Below are positions 11,139-23,100 of a stretch of DNA of 64,000 nucleotides, one piece after another (position 1 is the first letter of the stretch; each line of letters starts with the position of its first letter). Position numbers and translations under genes: made by a program. The stretch is from Citrus sinensis (lineage: Eukaryota > Streptophyta > Magnoliopsida > Sapindales > Rutaceae). The DNA lies in NCBI RefSeq assembly GCF_022201045.2, contig NC_068560.1:33257001-33321000 (forward strand), read 5' to 3'. The notes under the pieces were generated by a model. That model searched no databases. It saw nothing but the letters and a program-made list of their open reading frames with translations, and was not told the DNA's origin.

Positions 11139-12786
11139 TTATCTTCACTCTTCAACATAACTTTTTATTATATATTAATCATTATTACTCTTCTCTGTAT
11201 AATTATAAATAAAGTCCTACTTCAAATAGAGAGAAACATAAATAGAAAAAGAAACAGAAAAGATAATAATAACAATAATTGTTTAATTGAGCTAAGATGC
11301 GAAATCTTAATTTGACCTCCAAAACCATTATTAGTTGGTGAAGCCAAAAGCCATTGATTTGGAAAGGATGTGATGTGGTGACAATTTTCGAGCACCAATT
11401 GATATATTTTACATTTTCATGGATTAAGAAACATGAAAAGTTACGTCAATCGAGTCACGGTGTTCTCCAATGTCCATGCCATGAAAATACTCTAATTATA
11501 ATAAAAACACCCACTAAAATTTTATTTTATATTAAAAGAAACGTGACAAGATCCATGCCTCTGAGCCTCTCTTAGTATTACCATATATTTTACAGTTGGA
11601 TGATCCACGCCTTGGCTCTGTCACATTCTATCATTTGTCACCTTTTTTTCCCCCCTCTCTAATCTTTTAAAATCAAGCATCTCAACACTAATCAGCCGTC
11701 AAAAACTGTGGACAAATCGTGGGATAACCATCAATCAGTGCATATTATATAGTTCTATATTCCACCCCCCCCCCCCATGTCGTTAGTCCATTTGCTATCA
11801 AAATTAATTGCGCAGGGAGTGAAAAATTATAAGAAGCCCCTGAAATTTTTAACGTTTCAAATTTACTCATGGGGAAGAAAGAAAGAAGGGAGGAGCGAAA
11901 GGGGAAAAAAAATAAAATATATTATTTCATAATTAATTTGAGAACTATCAACATTTTTCTTATATGTTTTTTTAGGTTATTTTCATATTTTTGTTCACTG
12001 TGACATTTGACATATCAGAGCAAAAGTGAACTTTTAATGATCGACAACAGTCGACATGCCGTTTGAATTGGAGAACTAATCAACGGTCTGGGGGTGTAGT
12101 GTAGACTTACAATAAACTTGAATGCACGTCGAAATTTGTCAATAAATGAAGGGAATCCAATGAAATTAACCTTCCCCCCCCCCCCCCCCCCCCCTCAATC
12201 GTACCTAATTAACCATAAGTCCTTAATCAACAAATTTGACACAAATGCCCTGCATGAATTGGGAGTTTGGCACTTGTCATCATATTGCATTTTTTCTAAA
12301 CGTTTTCCCTTTACATTATTATAAAAGAAATACCAGAAAATAGATAAAGAAAGAACATTCGAAGTGATTAAATAATAATAAAGGATGATAATGGACCATT
12401 AGAGTCAACTTGTCAATTTGAATCCACTGCTTGATTTCATGGAATGCTTGAATCATATTATAATTCATCTTTATTAAACTGAAATGGCAATTTATTGCCT
12501 GTCATTGGCCGGCTGTGTTAGCTAATACCCCAGGGAGGTTCTAACTTAGCTGCTACTTTCTATATATAACTGTCATGGAATTACGTATAATAATAAAAAT
12601 CTTAGTTCAGACATAATTAATTATTCTTATTATTAATTTAGTTTTTTTAGTGTCCTTCAATTTTTGGAATAATTGCATGAATTTTGGCTGTAATGACTGT
12701 AAGTATGTAATAAAATATTCAGTGGAATCTCTCAGTTCACATTGTAAAGGCAGCATACAATAATAATATTTTGGGATGGGTTTCGC
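11139..12786. other. Intergenic region with C tracts
   Basis: No supported gene. Two long C runs stand out (about 11763-11776 and 12174-12194), the second inside a spurious 68-codon ORF. The rest is AT-rich spacer without recognisable family membership. Confidence 0.6.
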
Positions 12787-12799
12787 ATCAAAACTTCAA

Positions 12800-13213
12800 T
12801 TTTTTTTTTTTGAATACTGATCACGTATTAAATTACTATTTTACACATATATTTATAACTTTTATTACAGCAGATATTACACTCGCGACATATGACCCTC
12901 ACAGACGATTATTGTATTACACAAATATTTACAACTTCTATTAGTGATATTTACAATCAGATATATAATTAGCACTTAAATTATTACATTAATTTTATGA
13001 AGTATATACTCAAACATATGACCCTCACAGACGAGAGATGTCTCTACTCCACTCACATTTCGCAAGAGAGAAAAATTTACAAATTAACTCCATATAATTT
13101 TTTGCTTAATTGAGGAAGGTTGAATCTATGTATGGAGATTCGAACCACTATCCTCATAATACTGCTTAACTTTGAGAGTAGTGGTTCACCACTGGACCAA
13201 AGCCCAAGTGGCT
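12800..13213 (-). mobile_element. SINE-like retroposon (about 414 bp)
   Basis: Read on the minus strand, it starts with AGCCACTTGGGCTTTGGTCC, which has an A-box-like GGGCTTTGGTCCAGTGG. About 50 nt on, it carries a B-box-like GTGGTTCGAATCTCC, as in tRNA-derived Pol III promoters. It ends in a run of 12 A (plus strand T run 12800-12811). Target duplications flank it: ATCAAAACTTCAA (12787-12799) and ATCAAAACTTAAA (13214-13226), 12 of 13 identical. The body contains a direct repeat of ATATGACCCTCACAGACGA (near 12891 and 13016). No protein is encoded; mobility would depend on a LINE. Confidence 0.8.
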
Positions 13214-13226
13214 ATCAAAACTTAAA

Positions 13227-13924
13227 TTAATCTCCACCAAGTTGTTGTTTTGATATGTGAAGTCCTTGATCTATCAAAGATTCTCACATTCCTCGGTGCT
13301 AATTTAAGAGAAAACCAAGATGCCGATGTATTTTAGTTTCATCGAATGATTCCAATATCTCTGGAGTTTTACCTTGCCAAGGGCATGCGCTGGGCGGGCT
13401 GCAATCATGTTGTCAGATTCTGCACAAAAAGTCCACGTTCACTAACTTTCATTTTATAGACAAATGACGTTTCTGAAATCTAAAATATCCAGTGAATCAT
13501 CGACTGATCATTTCATCACACCACCATAATTTGGATAAGGAATACCAAATAATGATGATAATGATTAATATTTTGTATAAGCTCATAAGTCATGGTTTGA
13601 CATAAAGAGTGTGAGAGTGACTATAAATTTGAACTGAAATTTAGAAATGATTTTGTTAACAACTATTATGTAACCTGACAATGCCTGCTGAGATTTCGCA
13701 ATCGCCAAGTCGCTCATTCATTGCATTCCAATCTTTTTGGTCACAATCTTTTGTTCCATGCGCAATTCACACATTCCATAGAGAGTCATAGACGTATCAA
13801 AATGCGCAGAAAACAAATGGTGATGATTTGAGATATTCCATCAGCCACTTGGAAATTTGCTTGCCATATGCAGGAAAAGAGTTGACCTCATAGTTATCGG
13901 CTATCAGGCCATCCATTAATAATG
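13227..13924. other. Intergenic region, nothing recognised
   Basis: No ORF of note and no repeat structure that I could define. It lies between the SINE-like element and the NRAMP exon relic and may include sequence duplicated together with that relic. Confidence 0.5.
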
Positions 13925-14335
13925 AATAGTTTAGTCTGGTAACGGAAAATCAGTCAAATCCTCCCTATGATGTACAAGGTCCGATGCCCGATTTGGGTCA
14001 AGAGAAACACTAGGACTACGATGAACATATTTCCGACCTTGGGAAGATTGTTGTGAATTAGCCATCCAACAAAGCCTGAGCAGAGATAATATGGTTCCCA
14101 GACTCAGAAGCCATCACATAACAGTTATCTGCAGTATTTAATTACCAACATTCAAGTTATTTTCTATCAGCTGTTAACAATAGTCAAAACTCAAATATGG
14201 CTTTTGGAGAGACTTGAGTTATATGACTTACATAAATTGAGTTCTCAGGGGATCACATCTTTGTGCTACTGCTGCTGAATTTGAGAAGTGGGATTAAGGC
14301 AAATGGGTAGTTCAAATGACAGTATCATCTGCAAG
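13925..14335 (-). pseudogene. NRAMP 3' fragment (last two exons), broken
   Basis: On the minus strand, 14332-14231 matches NRAMP exon 12 (3678-3583), including AGTATCATCTGCA and ACATAAATTGAGTTCT, and 14135 down to about 13929 matches exon 13 (3334-2999). The intron between them and its splice sites are kept (ATCTGCAG at both acceptors), so this arose from genomic DNA and not from a processed mRNA. The exon 13 copy lacks roughly 100 nt and has substitutions and frame breaks, and exons 1-11 are absent. It has the same orientation as the intact gene 7 kb away, which points to a partial tandem duplication that decayed. Confidence 0.9.
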
Positions 14336-15718
14336 CAATAACTATAAAATATAGCAATTATTGATTAACAGAATCATCTTTTAATCAAAGATCTAGAGAT
14401 GCATAATGGTATCTATAGATGTTTCGACACACAATTATTAGCTGCAATGACCTTTCTTTCCTAACTCTTCACTTCAGTTCATCCTCACACTTTCTCCATG
14501 CAAATACTGTCCCTAGTTTACAAGTAAGCAAGTGACCAGCTCCCAACTCAAAGCACATTGCACAACTTATTACACTGTAACTGCATTGAATTATTTTCCT
14601 GCCCTTGAAAGGCCAGAGAAATTCAAATGACAATAAAACTGTTCGTACTATTACACACAAATTTGCTAAAACGGAGCAGGCTCATAGATTTGAAAGGTTG
14701 GGCCCTGGTTTCCTTCTAATTGACAAATATATAGAAAATAATTTGTTTCGGGTTGAATTTAAAAAGACTCGGCACTCTTTTACAGCAAACACAACAAGAA
14801 CTATGTTGTTAGAACTTTGAACCATTGCAAAACTATGACCAGCTTTTACAGCATACAATTAACTTATGTGGTTATCTTATAGCAACCAAAATTGATACCT
14901 GAATAGTGGCGAGATGCACTGAACAAAAATGGCCGGTGCATGTCAACAAGCTAGTGTCAGGCAGTAAGCCAGTAACAACAAGATGAGTCTGGAAGTTGGA
15001 GTTGGCTAAACTGGGCAAGTTCAAATTAAAAACCATTCTGTAACAGCTACCCAGAAAGAACCTGTCACCAGGAATATCATCCAAGTAAAATTTCATTGAA
15101 CTGTTTCTTAACTCCTAATTATTATTATTTTTTGGTTGAATCAGGTAAAATGGACCACAATCATTCTAAAGGCACTAAATGATTTTAAATACCACTGGGG
15201 CTTCTGACCACAAAGAAAGTAAAAATCTACTTGGGCTGGCATAAATAATTCCTCATCTTTAATAAAACACTTCATAGATAAAAGGCTTCTTTCTTTCTTT
15301 TTAACTCTATCGGTTTCATTAACCCCTTTTGCAGATTCATAGTATGTAAATTGATAAAAAAATTCTCCTAAAATGAACAAGCAGCCTTGATATCAACAAC
15401 CCATTAAATTTTTTTACTGTGACCAAAGGATTCGATCAGAATTACATAATCTTAAGCAACTAAAAACCATTGACTCTAATTAATAATTAGAAATTGAGAA
15501 TCATTTTTCTTTTTTTTTTTTCTCTCTTAACGAGCAAGTATTAGGCCCTTCTGTTTAAAATAAGTGAAAAAAGTAAAATGGAAGCCCAATCCACAAGAAC
15601 AGGAAAGTAAAAATAATCATCGCAGTAATAGTTACAATCACCGGCAGAGTGCCCAAATTTCCATCCTTGCAATTCCAGTGGCCTTCGGTTTTCATATGGA
15701 AGAACATCACCAGTTTCT
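14336..15718. other. Region downstream of the PPR gene
   Basis: The 3' UTR of the PPR gene probably occupies the right end. Small minus-strand ORFs at 14872-15096, 15141-15380 and 15541-15738 have no recognisable domain, and the last overlaps the PPR stop. I see no supported gene. Confidence 0.55.
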
Positions 15719-17074
15719 CTAGATGTCAATTTCTCCACACTTTAGTAACTCTTTATGCTTCATAATTGGTTTTACCTTCATAACTTGCCTAAACCTATTC
15801 TCTATACCATCCCTTATTCTTTTACGCAGTCCATCATCCGGCAAACTAGGTTCCTCTGCCGCATTTAGGGCATCACAAACTAACTTGTATGTGTACTCTC
15901 TAGGTACTGAACCCCCATCAACCAACTCCGCCAGAAAATCCCTGGCCTCCAAAACCCTTCCAGCTTCACACAATGCATGTATAATTGGAGTATATGAACT
16001 CGAAGTGGGTACACTATGATTCAAATTTTGCATCTTCCTCATCATTTCAATAGCCTTATCAATCTCATTCACAACACTATAATACCTAATAAACGAGTTA
16101 TAAGTAACCCGATTTGGAACACAACCCTTTTTATTCATATCATCAAAAAGTTCCAAGGCCCTCTCAATCCGATAGGTCTTGCAACAACCATCTATCAAAC
16201 AGTTATACGCAACAACATCTGGAACAAAACCCTTAAACAACATTAACCGAAACAAGTGATTAGCTTCCCATATCCTCCTTCTAATGGCCTTTCTACACCC
16301 GGTTTGCATACCATACTTACAATAAGAACTAATCAATATAGTATAAGTATATACATCCGGGGGACACCTAAACCCCGGTAACTCCATCTGTTCCAACAAA
16401 AATCTTGCCTTGTTAAAGTTCCCAACTCGACAAAGAGCATTAATAACAACATTGTAAGCGTAAACATCAGGTCTGCAACGAAACTGCTTCATCCGATAAA
16501 ATGTAGCCAATGCCTCGTTAACCAGCCCTTCTTCACCTAGGACTTTTATCAAACAGGTAACAGTAGAGGTAGTAACAAGCTCGCCATTTCCTCTCCTTGA
16601 CATTTCCTTGAGAAAATCCCAAAGACCCTTTACGTTATTTCCTCTGGCGAATACAATACCCATTTCTTTACAAGTCACCTCATTATGAAAAAAGTGGAAA
16701 AACCTTTCGACCCAGTGATAAAACTCTGTGGCTTTGTTGATTCCTAGAGTGACCTTTTGAGGGTTTCTATAGGCGGCAGGGCCAAGAACAAGCACATTAT
16801 TGGCGATATTGTCAGCTTCTTTTTTGAGGATTCGTTGTTTCAAAGGAGTGCGGTGGCGAAAACCGGTTTGGCGGCCGATGGAGCGAGGGGACTGAAAGAA
16901 GAATCTTGGGATTGATTTGAGTACGTCAGCGACTGATTCAATGGTGAATGGGTTTTGGGTTTTGGTTGTTGAAGCGGCGAGTTTGGCATCAAATGGGACG
17001 TTTTTGAGGATAAGCGGAAGTACTTGCTGCACTAGGCAAGTGTGGTTGGAGTTTAGAGGTTTCGAGACGATCAT
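15719..17074 (-). CDS. Pentatricopeptide repeat (PPR) protein, P class
   Basis: An intronless gene of 451 codons. Helical PPR repeats of about 35 residues run from about 168 to 390, with typical patterns such as PDVYAYNVVINALCRVG (202-218), PDVVAYNCLIDGCCK (285-299), PNRVTYNSFIRYY (320-332) and TSSSYTPIIHALCEAG (357-372). About 160 N-terminal residues precede the repeats, and the first 40 are poor in acidic residues, compatible with an organelle transit peptide. There is no E, DYW or SMR domain, so it is a P-class protein, expected to bind a specific organellar RNA. The sequence recalls Arabidopsis At1g77405 (from memory), whose target I do not know. The chosen ATG (17074) is the first in this frame and overlaps the stop of an upstream ORF. 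Confidence 0.93.
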   Translation of the reverse strand: MIVSKPLNSNHTCLVQQVLPLILKNVPFDAKLAASTTKTQNPFTIESVADVLKSIPRFFFQSPRSIGRQTGFRHRTPLKQRILKKEADNIANNVLVLGPAAYRNPQKVTLGINKATEFYHWVERFFHFFHNEVTCKEMGIVFARGNNVKGLWDFLKEMSRRGNGELVTTSTVTCLIKVLGEEGLVNEALATFYRMKQFRCRPDVYAYNVVINALCRVGNFNKARFLLEQMELPGFRCPPDVYTYTILISSYCKYGMQTGCRKAIRRRIWEANHLFRLMLFKGFVPDVVAYNCLIDGCCKTYRIERALELFDDMNKKGCVPNRVTYNSFIRYYSVVNEIDKAIEMMRKMQNLNHSVPTSSSYTPIIHALCEAGRVLEARDFLAELVDGGSVPREYTYKLVCDALNAAEEPSLPDDGLRKRIRDGIENRFRQVMKVKPIMKHKELLKCGEIDI

Positions 17075-17331
17075 GTTCGTTGCGGTTGATAATTAATTAT
17101 CCTCGCAAATGCTTCAGAAATGCCACTGCAAAACTGATTTATACTCGAAGCTAGTTCCGATTTCTCCTCACTGATATTTGCATGAATTTCTGGGCGGCTG
17201 TTATTTGTTACGTGAAGTAAAGGCCACTTTACATGTGATGAAGTTCTGCGCGCTTTTTGCCGTCTTTGAACTTTGAAGCGAGAAGAAAAGGCGTGGGCAT
17301 TTGATGGACCGAGTTTTGGGCTTTCTGGCAT
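17071..17331 (-). promoter_or_regulatory. Upstream ORF overlapping the PPR start codon (86 codons)
   Basis: This ORF ends in ACATGA, so its stop codon overlaps the PPR initiation codon by 4 nt (ATGA). The product has no recognised domain and is basic near the N-terminus. If the transcript begins upstream of 17331, it could act as a uORF that limits PPR translation or feeds it by reinitiation. It could equally be chance ORF content of the 5' UTR or promoter. Confidence 0.35.
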
Positions 17332-18195
17332 TGGACCTACCTAATTCAATCTCCAGCATTCAACATTTTATGGGCCACATTTTCTACTCTTTTAGCTTGA
17401 AATTTTCAGCCGAATACAAGCAACGCCTCCCTCCATACTTGCATCTACTGGACTCAAATCTATGCTATAATAATGAGGGAAAAGTCCACTACACTTATCG
17501 CCTAGGCTTACTATGTTCTTATACGAAATGGAAGATCAGTGAATAATAAAATTTTAGGAATAGAGTGACAATATAATTGTCATATCAATTATGATACAAA
17601 CATTAATTATTGTTTTCAATTGAACTCTTAAGGAAATAGTTTTTTTGGTTTGCCTCTTTTCATACAAGTAAGAGGAATCAATGTTCTCTCACATTAAATT
17701 TTAATTTAAGTTTGTGCATGGGAATATGGAGAAGTTGGGGTGTGTGAAATCCAAACTAAAAAAAATGCGGATTGAATATATTTTGTAAGTTACCTAAATT
17801 TTATTAAATGTAAGATCAAAACTTTGCGAAAAAAAATAAATGGGAGTTTCATATGAAATTGAGCCAGCATAGACATTGAAATCCTTTTTCAATATCATCT
17901 CAAACTTCTAAAATTACAATAATATACTTAATATAGATTGGGAAAAAGAAAAATCCTCCCTTACAATAATTATAAGACATCACATCATGAGCTTTGACGA
18001 TTTTAGACGAGAAGAGCTAATCACGGGCCACCGTCTTGGGCTCGTGATCCAATTCTAAAGAGAACTCTCCTAGAAATTGTCCATTAACAAACCAAATATA
18101 TATATATATATTACATTTAAAAAACATTTCGGAGGGCGCAAATAAATTTCCCTCCAGAACGAGCAGCAGCGCTTATACTATACAGTGAGATCCGT
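17332..18195. other. Intergenic region
   Basis: AT-rich spacer between two minus-strand genes. The left part should contain the PPR promoter and the right part the 3' UTR of the DUF688-like gene. A short TA run lies near 18098-18110. No gene is supported; the 81-codon plus ORF at 17301-17546 shows no domain. Confidence 0.5.
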
Positions 18196-18750
18196 TTAAA
18201 AGAGTCCGAACCCGGCCCACTCCGCATCAACAACCGGTCGGGGCGAAGACTTATACGACGAAAAAGACGACGAAGCAGGTGAGGCAGTGAAGGGCGAAAG
18301 GGTCTTCCGGCTAGACACCGACCACCTGGCTAATGTTTCAAGGTCAGAAGAGTATCCGGGTTCGGATTCTGGTCTGGGTAGGAGTACCCTTTTTTTGCTT
18401 GCCTTTTGTCTCAGCAGTGGAGCAGGAAAACATCCGGGCGAGACACAATCGGGTCGGAGAGGTTTCTCAAACCGCCAACGCTCGGACCGGGTTCGCGGGG
18501 TGGACCGGAACGACTGGCTTCGAGGCTCCACTGGTGGAAAGAAATGAAGCGCGGCTGGTGGGGGTCTAAGCTTTTGCAGTGGAGCAGGTGAGGAACGGGT
18601 GTGATTATCAAATTCAACAGCTGGTGACAGCGGTGGCTCCGGCGTAAGTTTCTTCAGAGGTTGCTGTTGTTGGATCTTGGGCACGCCGGGTCGAATCTCC
18701 CACTTGAATGGGACGGCACCGGGTTTTCTACAAGAGTCATCGATAGTCAT
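18196..18750 (-). CDS. DUF688-like plant protein of unknown function
   Basis: A single-exon gene of 184 codons. The N-terminus has the pattern KPGAVPFKWEIRPGVPK (residues 9-25), the conserved block by which I know DUF688-type plant proteins (PF.WE..PG.PK). The rest is low complexity, rich in Pro, Ser and Arg, with many SP and TP sites and a short acidic/aromatic C-terminus (ending AEWAGFGLF). No signal peptide or membrane segment is visible, and the protein is probably disordered. The molecular role is unknown. A TATA box lies about 105 bp upstream. The region is much more GC-rich than its surroundings, which creates several overlapping long ORFs on the other strand; codon pattern and the family motif favour this one. 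Confidence 0.85.
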   Translation of the reverse strand: MTIDDSCRKPGAVPFKWEIRPGVPKIQQQQPLKKLTPEPPLSPAVEFDNHTRSSPAPLQKLRPPPAALHFFPPVEPRSQSFRSTPRTRSERWRFEKPLRPDCVSPGCFPAPLLRQKASKKRVLLPRPESEPGYSSDLETLARWSVSSRKTLSPFTASPASSSFSSYKSSPRPVVDAEWAGFGLF

Positions 18751-18855
18751 GTTTGTTTATAACTGAAAATAACTAATAAAAGCAGACCCCAAGTGATAGG
18801 GGTAAACGTAAAACCAAAACGGGGTTCGCTTGTGTTGCGTTGCTTTGCTTTGCTC

Positions 18856-18862
18856 TTATATA
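18856..18862 (-). promoter_or_regulatory. TATA box of the DUF688-like gene
   Basis: The minus strand reads TATATAA in the context CTTACTATATAAGAGC, about 105 bp upstream of the ATG at 18750, a usual distance for a plant core promoter with a 70-80 nt leader. Confidence 0.55.
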
Positions 18863-20110
18863 GTAAGAAATGGGGCGTTCCTGGCGAGATTAAAGGCATG
18901 AAGTGGGGCCAATATGGAAAATGAGATAATCTGCATGTTCCTTCTTTGACTTTTGTACTGAGAAAGAAAGAACTTTTTTTCAATCATGCTTTATGCAGTA
19001 TCAAGAAAGTGGAAAGCAAAACGTTCTTGTGAAAAATTCAAACGTTAATTAGGGAAATAAGGGACTTTGTTTTTCGAATTTTAAATTGTTTGTATCAGAA
19101 AATCTAGATGCAGACAGAATTGAACTAACTATCTACGAGCGGATAATGCCACTGACTCAGCCTTTTTTCTAATTAAGCTCATTTTCCGCAAGGCCTTTGG
19201 GTCACATTCCTAATTTCTTCTGAAATAAAACTTCGGCAAAGTAAATGATAATCGGGAAACTTCATTTCAAGTTTGTTTCCGAGGAGAAGTTAAAAGTGAT
19301 TACTAAATTTAACTATTTTGTTTTTTGCCACAGCCACACGGTTGCTCTAGACAATAGTACCGTAGAGAGCCTAAATTTAATAAGCCATAACTCGTATTTT
19401 ATCCTATGAGTTTGAGTGAGTGTTAGGCAGTAAATTAATAATGATGCCTTTTACTGTGTTACAGCCATGATTATATGTCCTATGATGCTTTGAGTTTGAC
19501 CAGGCCTGCTACAACGGTAGGATGACCGCTTATAATGGGTAACACTAATAATGTAAAACGTGAAAGAAATTTTAAATTTTCAAATAGATTGTAATCATCA
19601 TTTTTGGCTATTATTATGGTGACAAAACGAGAACCAGAAACAGTCATTTGTCTGGAACTCCTATTTCAATTCCACCACTATACTATTCGCATCAGCAAGT
19701 CAATAAGACAGCAAAGTTCCTATACCTTCTAGTGGTAGCTTTTCTACAGATGAGACCAGAAAATATGAAGACAATTTTCTGAGCCTCATCATGTTCACAT
19801 GCCTCCTATATCCGGCAGTCAAGAACAATATAAAATCAGAAACTATTAAGAAAAAAGAACAAATCTGGGAAACAAAAAAAAAAAAAAAAAAAAAAAAGGA
19901 AATGGACTCTGAGTCGGCTACCCACCGGTAAATCCCAAATAACAGATTAAGATGTGTTTCAGAAGATACAATTACGAGCTCACATTCATCATACCAAGCA
20001 AATGGAATCTGCTTTTTGCTAAGAAGAGAGATCTCTGTTACTGGTTAAATTTAAAACTGGAACAATTCTTTTCTACAAGATTCTGCAGTCTGCAATCCCT
20101 ATCTAGATGC
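18863..20110. other. Intergenic region with a long A run
   Basis: Promoter-proximal sequence of the DUF688-like gene on the left and the RFC4 3' UTR on the right. A run of about 24 A occurs at 19874-19897. No other gene is supported. Confidence 0.55.
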
Positions 20111-23100
20111 CTAACAATCATATTGAAACTCTTCTGGCATGTTACATACAGCTCGTATCACATTGCTGGCCACATCCAATAGCTGCAAGTACTCATCTGC
20201 ACCATCAACAAGACACTGCAACCACCAAGCAAAAATATAAGAATTGTGCATAATAGAGCAGAAGATATTACCAGAGAGGAGAGAGAAAGTTGAACATGAA
20301 ATCATCAATTGTCGCATGCTGGAAAAACAAAAACTTTCCAAGTAAGAAAGATGAATTTCTAAGATTATTCGACGCGTAATTGTTTTTCAGAATTGCTCGA
20401 AATAAAACATGCTCTGGAGTCTAGATTGCTCCACAAGAAAATCATCTATCATCATAAACAGCATTTCAATTTCTGTTACTAGTGCTAATCTCAGAAAATA
20501 ACTTGAAGCAGTATAAAAGCAGTTAGTAACCTTATCTACTTTAGCCAAGCATTTGCATATTCGAGCCTGCTGCTCATCAGATATATCTTCTGTTTCAACA
20601 ACCACATCAAATAACTGGAACAAATTTTATATCAGTAGTGAATATATTATATATAAACATTGACGAGAGTGCTGAACCATCAATACAAATAGCAAAAGAG
20701 TAACCTGAGAAAGAAGCAGAGAGGCTGGATATCCCTCTGCAATGATGTTGTTAACTTCCTTATTTGCTAAATCAAAGTCACCACTTCTGCACACCGCGAA
20801 AAGCCCCTCCACTACCTCCGGTGGGATAACCTGGTAATAAGAATATTGAAATTCAGGACGAGTCTGGATATTCCCAGACAAGATAAAACGTCACCAGAAA
20901 AAAGGAAGGGAAAACAAAAAGCCGAAACGTTGAAACTTTGTCCAGGAGCTGATTTACAACTTTTTTTCTTTTTTTAAAATATGCCAATTATGCTAACATC
21001 ATCCAACATCAAGCAACACCAACCATAGGAAGAACAAATACTTGGAGATCTAAGATGCAAACTCCAATCACAACCCTAAAAAAGTGCCACTGCATTTTCT
21101 AAAAGTCTTCAGGCTTGAGTTTCAAAGCTCATCTGGACTTAAAGGTTTGGAATATGTTGAACAACCAAAGATCGAGAAGGTTGGTTAAAATTTATTACAG
21201 GCCTTAGAACTTATAACAAAAAGGACTTGCAAGACTTTCCAGCAGATACATATAGAAAGTGAACGATGTATCAAAGGATTAACACAAAACACAACTTACA
21301 CCAGACACACTAATTAGGTCCTTGGAAGTTATTGATGATCCAAATAATCGAGCAGCTCCCTGCAGCATTTCACCAAATGATAGGGCATAAGCTTCATCAT
21401 TAGACATTGGCTATAAAGCAAGATAGTGAGATGAAGAAAAAGAAAACATAGTGCAGAAAGTTAGAGCACTAAAGCTTCTGAATCCCTCCTATGCCCTATC
21501 GACCATGACCAAAATCAATGCAACAGCCTTTCCAAACTTAATTGAAGTAAAGATAAATTTCATAATTTGGTGTTTTATTCAATTTTTCGGTTTAAAATAC
21601 CAGTATATGAACAGTAACTTTTGTATTTGAACAATAACTTTTGGTTAACTTATACTTTTTGAGAATCGAATTGTCAAAAGCAACTATAACATATACAGTC
21701 GTGAAGAAAGAATCATAGTTCATGAGGAAAAATAGCAGACCATTTCTCACCTGCAAGTATGTAATAGCCCTGCGGAGATCACCTTGTGATATAGAACTTA
21801 AGGTTGATAAAGCCTACAATGATATATCATGTGCAAGCATGTTAAAAACTAATACGTTTACAAGAATCCAACAACATGCAAACTATTGTTTATAAGACAG
21901 GCCATAAGTGAATTGATCCACACCTCTGCATCTAGATTGAGTCCTTCTTCATTACAAATGTGCAATACACGGCTACTCATAACTTCCTCAGAAAGTGGCT
22001 TGAACCTGAACTTTGCACATCTTGAAGCAAGAGGCTCTATTATCCTACCAAAAGAAAGAAAGAAGAGAGCATGTAGTTCATTAAACAAGGATTACTCTTA
22101 AAATACTTCATTATAAAGATATGATAAACCTATATTTCCTTCTGAAAGTTGATTTTATGAGAACCAACTTTCAATCAACAGATCACAGAACCACCTAGAT
22201 ATGAGAACATGTTGAAGCTCTCACCTAAAATCTAAAATCTTCTATTTGATCAAACCACAGATTTTGTTACGCATAAACTTCAACAAAAGGAAATTGTTAC
22301 CGAAAAGTGAAAACCAATACAAGCATAAGAGATGGTCATCTAATTGGACAGTTTAAGAAGAAAACATCTAAACATAATTATAAACTAATACAATGTGCTG
22401 TAATAAATCATCTAGTTGGACTGCATCTAAATAAATTTACCAACATCTCAGATAGAATATGTAAGAGATAGTCCAAAACCTTCCAAAAATTTTAATGTTG
22501 AAGCGTATATGATCCTAATATATTCCTTGTCAAAAGAAATTTGATCCAATAAGGAAAAAAACATAAAAAACAAAAGAAAGCTAAACAGAGCAGAGAAGGT
22601 GCACCTGCTTATGTAATTGCATATAAAGAAGAATCTTGTGACTTTGGAGTAAGTTTCCATAGTACGTCTCAGAGCATTCTGTAAGTTATAATAATTATTG
22701 GGCATTCACAATAATTCCACAGGAGAAAGCTTAATAAAACCAATAGAACTGAAACAAACATGCCTGAGCATCTTCAGTCATGGAATCTGCTTCATCTAAA
22801 ATAATAATCTTATATGGGGGACAAGGATAACCCCTGAAGTGTTGAAGAAAAAAAATCAGCTGACACGTAATTAGGAAACGGAACGGAAAAGAATACAAGA
22901 CAGGAATATATATACCCTCGTCGCTGACCAGAGCCTACAGCCACGGCAGCAAAAGTTTTAATTTTGGTACGAACAACATTAATCCCACGGTCATCACTTG
23001 CATTCAGCTCTAGCACTCTGGACTTGTAAAGTTCAGGCCTACAACAGTGTGATTAAATTAGAGAAACAAATAGAAATAATGGCCTAAGCATTCTTTCAAA

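Noticed and set aside
13130-13215. tRNA gene suggested by A- and B-box-like sequences
   Set aside because: No cloverleaf can be formed and an A tail and target duplication show a SINE-like retroposon instead.
15723-16246. Plus-strand ORFs of 98 and 76 codons
   Set aside because: Antisense shadows of the PPR coding sequence.
18287-18617. Overlapping ORFs of 61-86 codons opposite and alongside the DUF688-like gene
   Set aside because: They are shadows caused by the GC-rich reading frame of the real gene; none has a recognisable motif.
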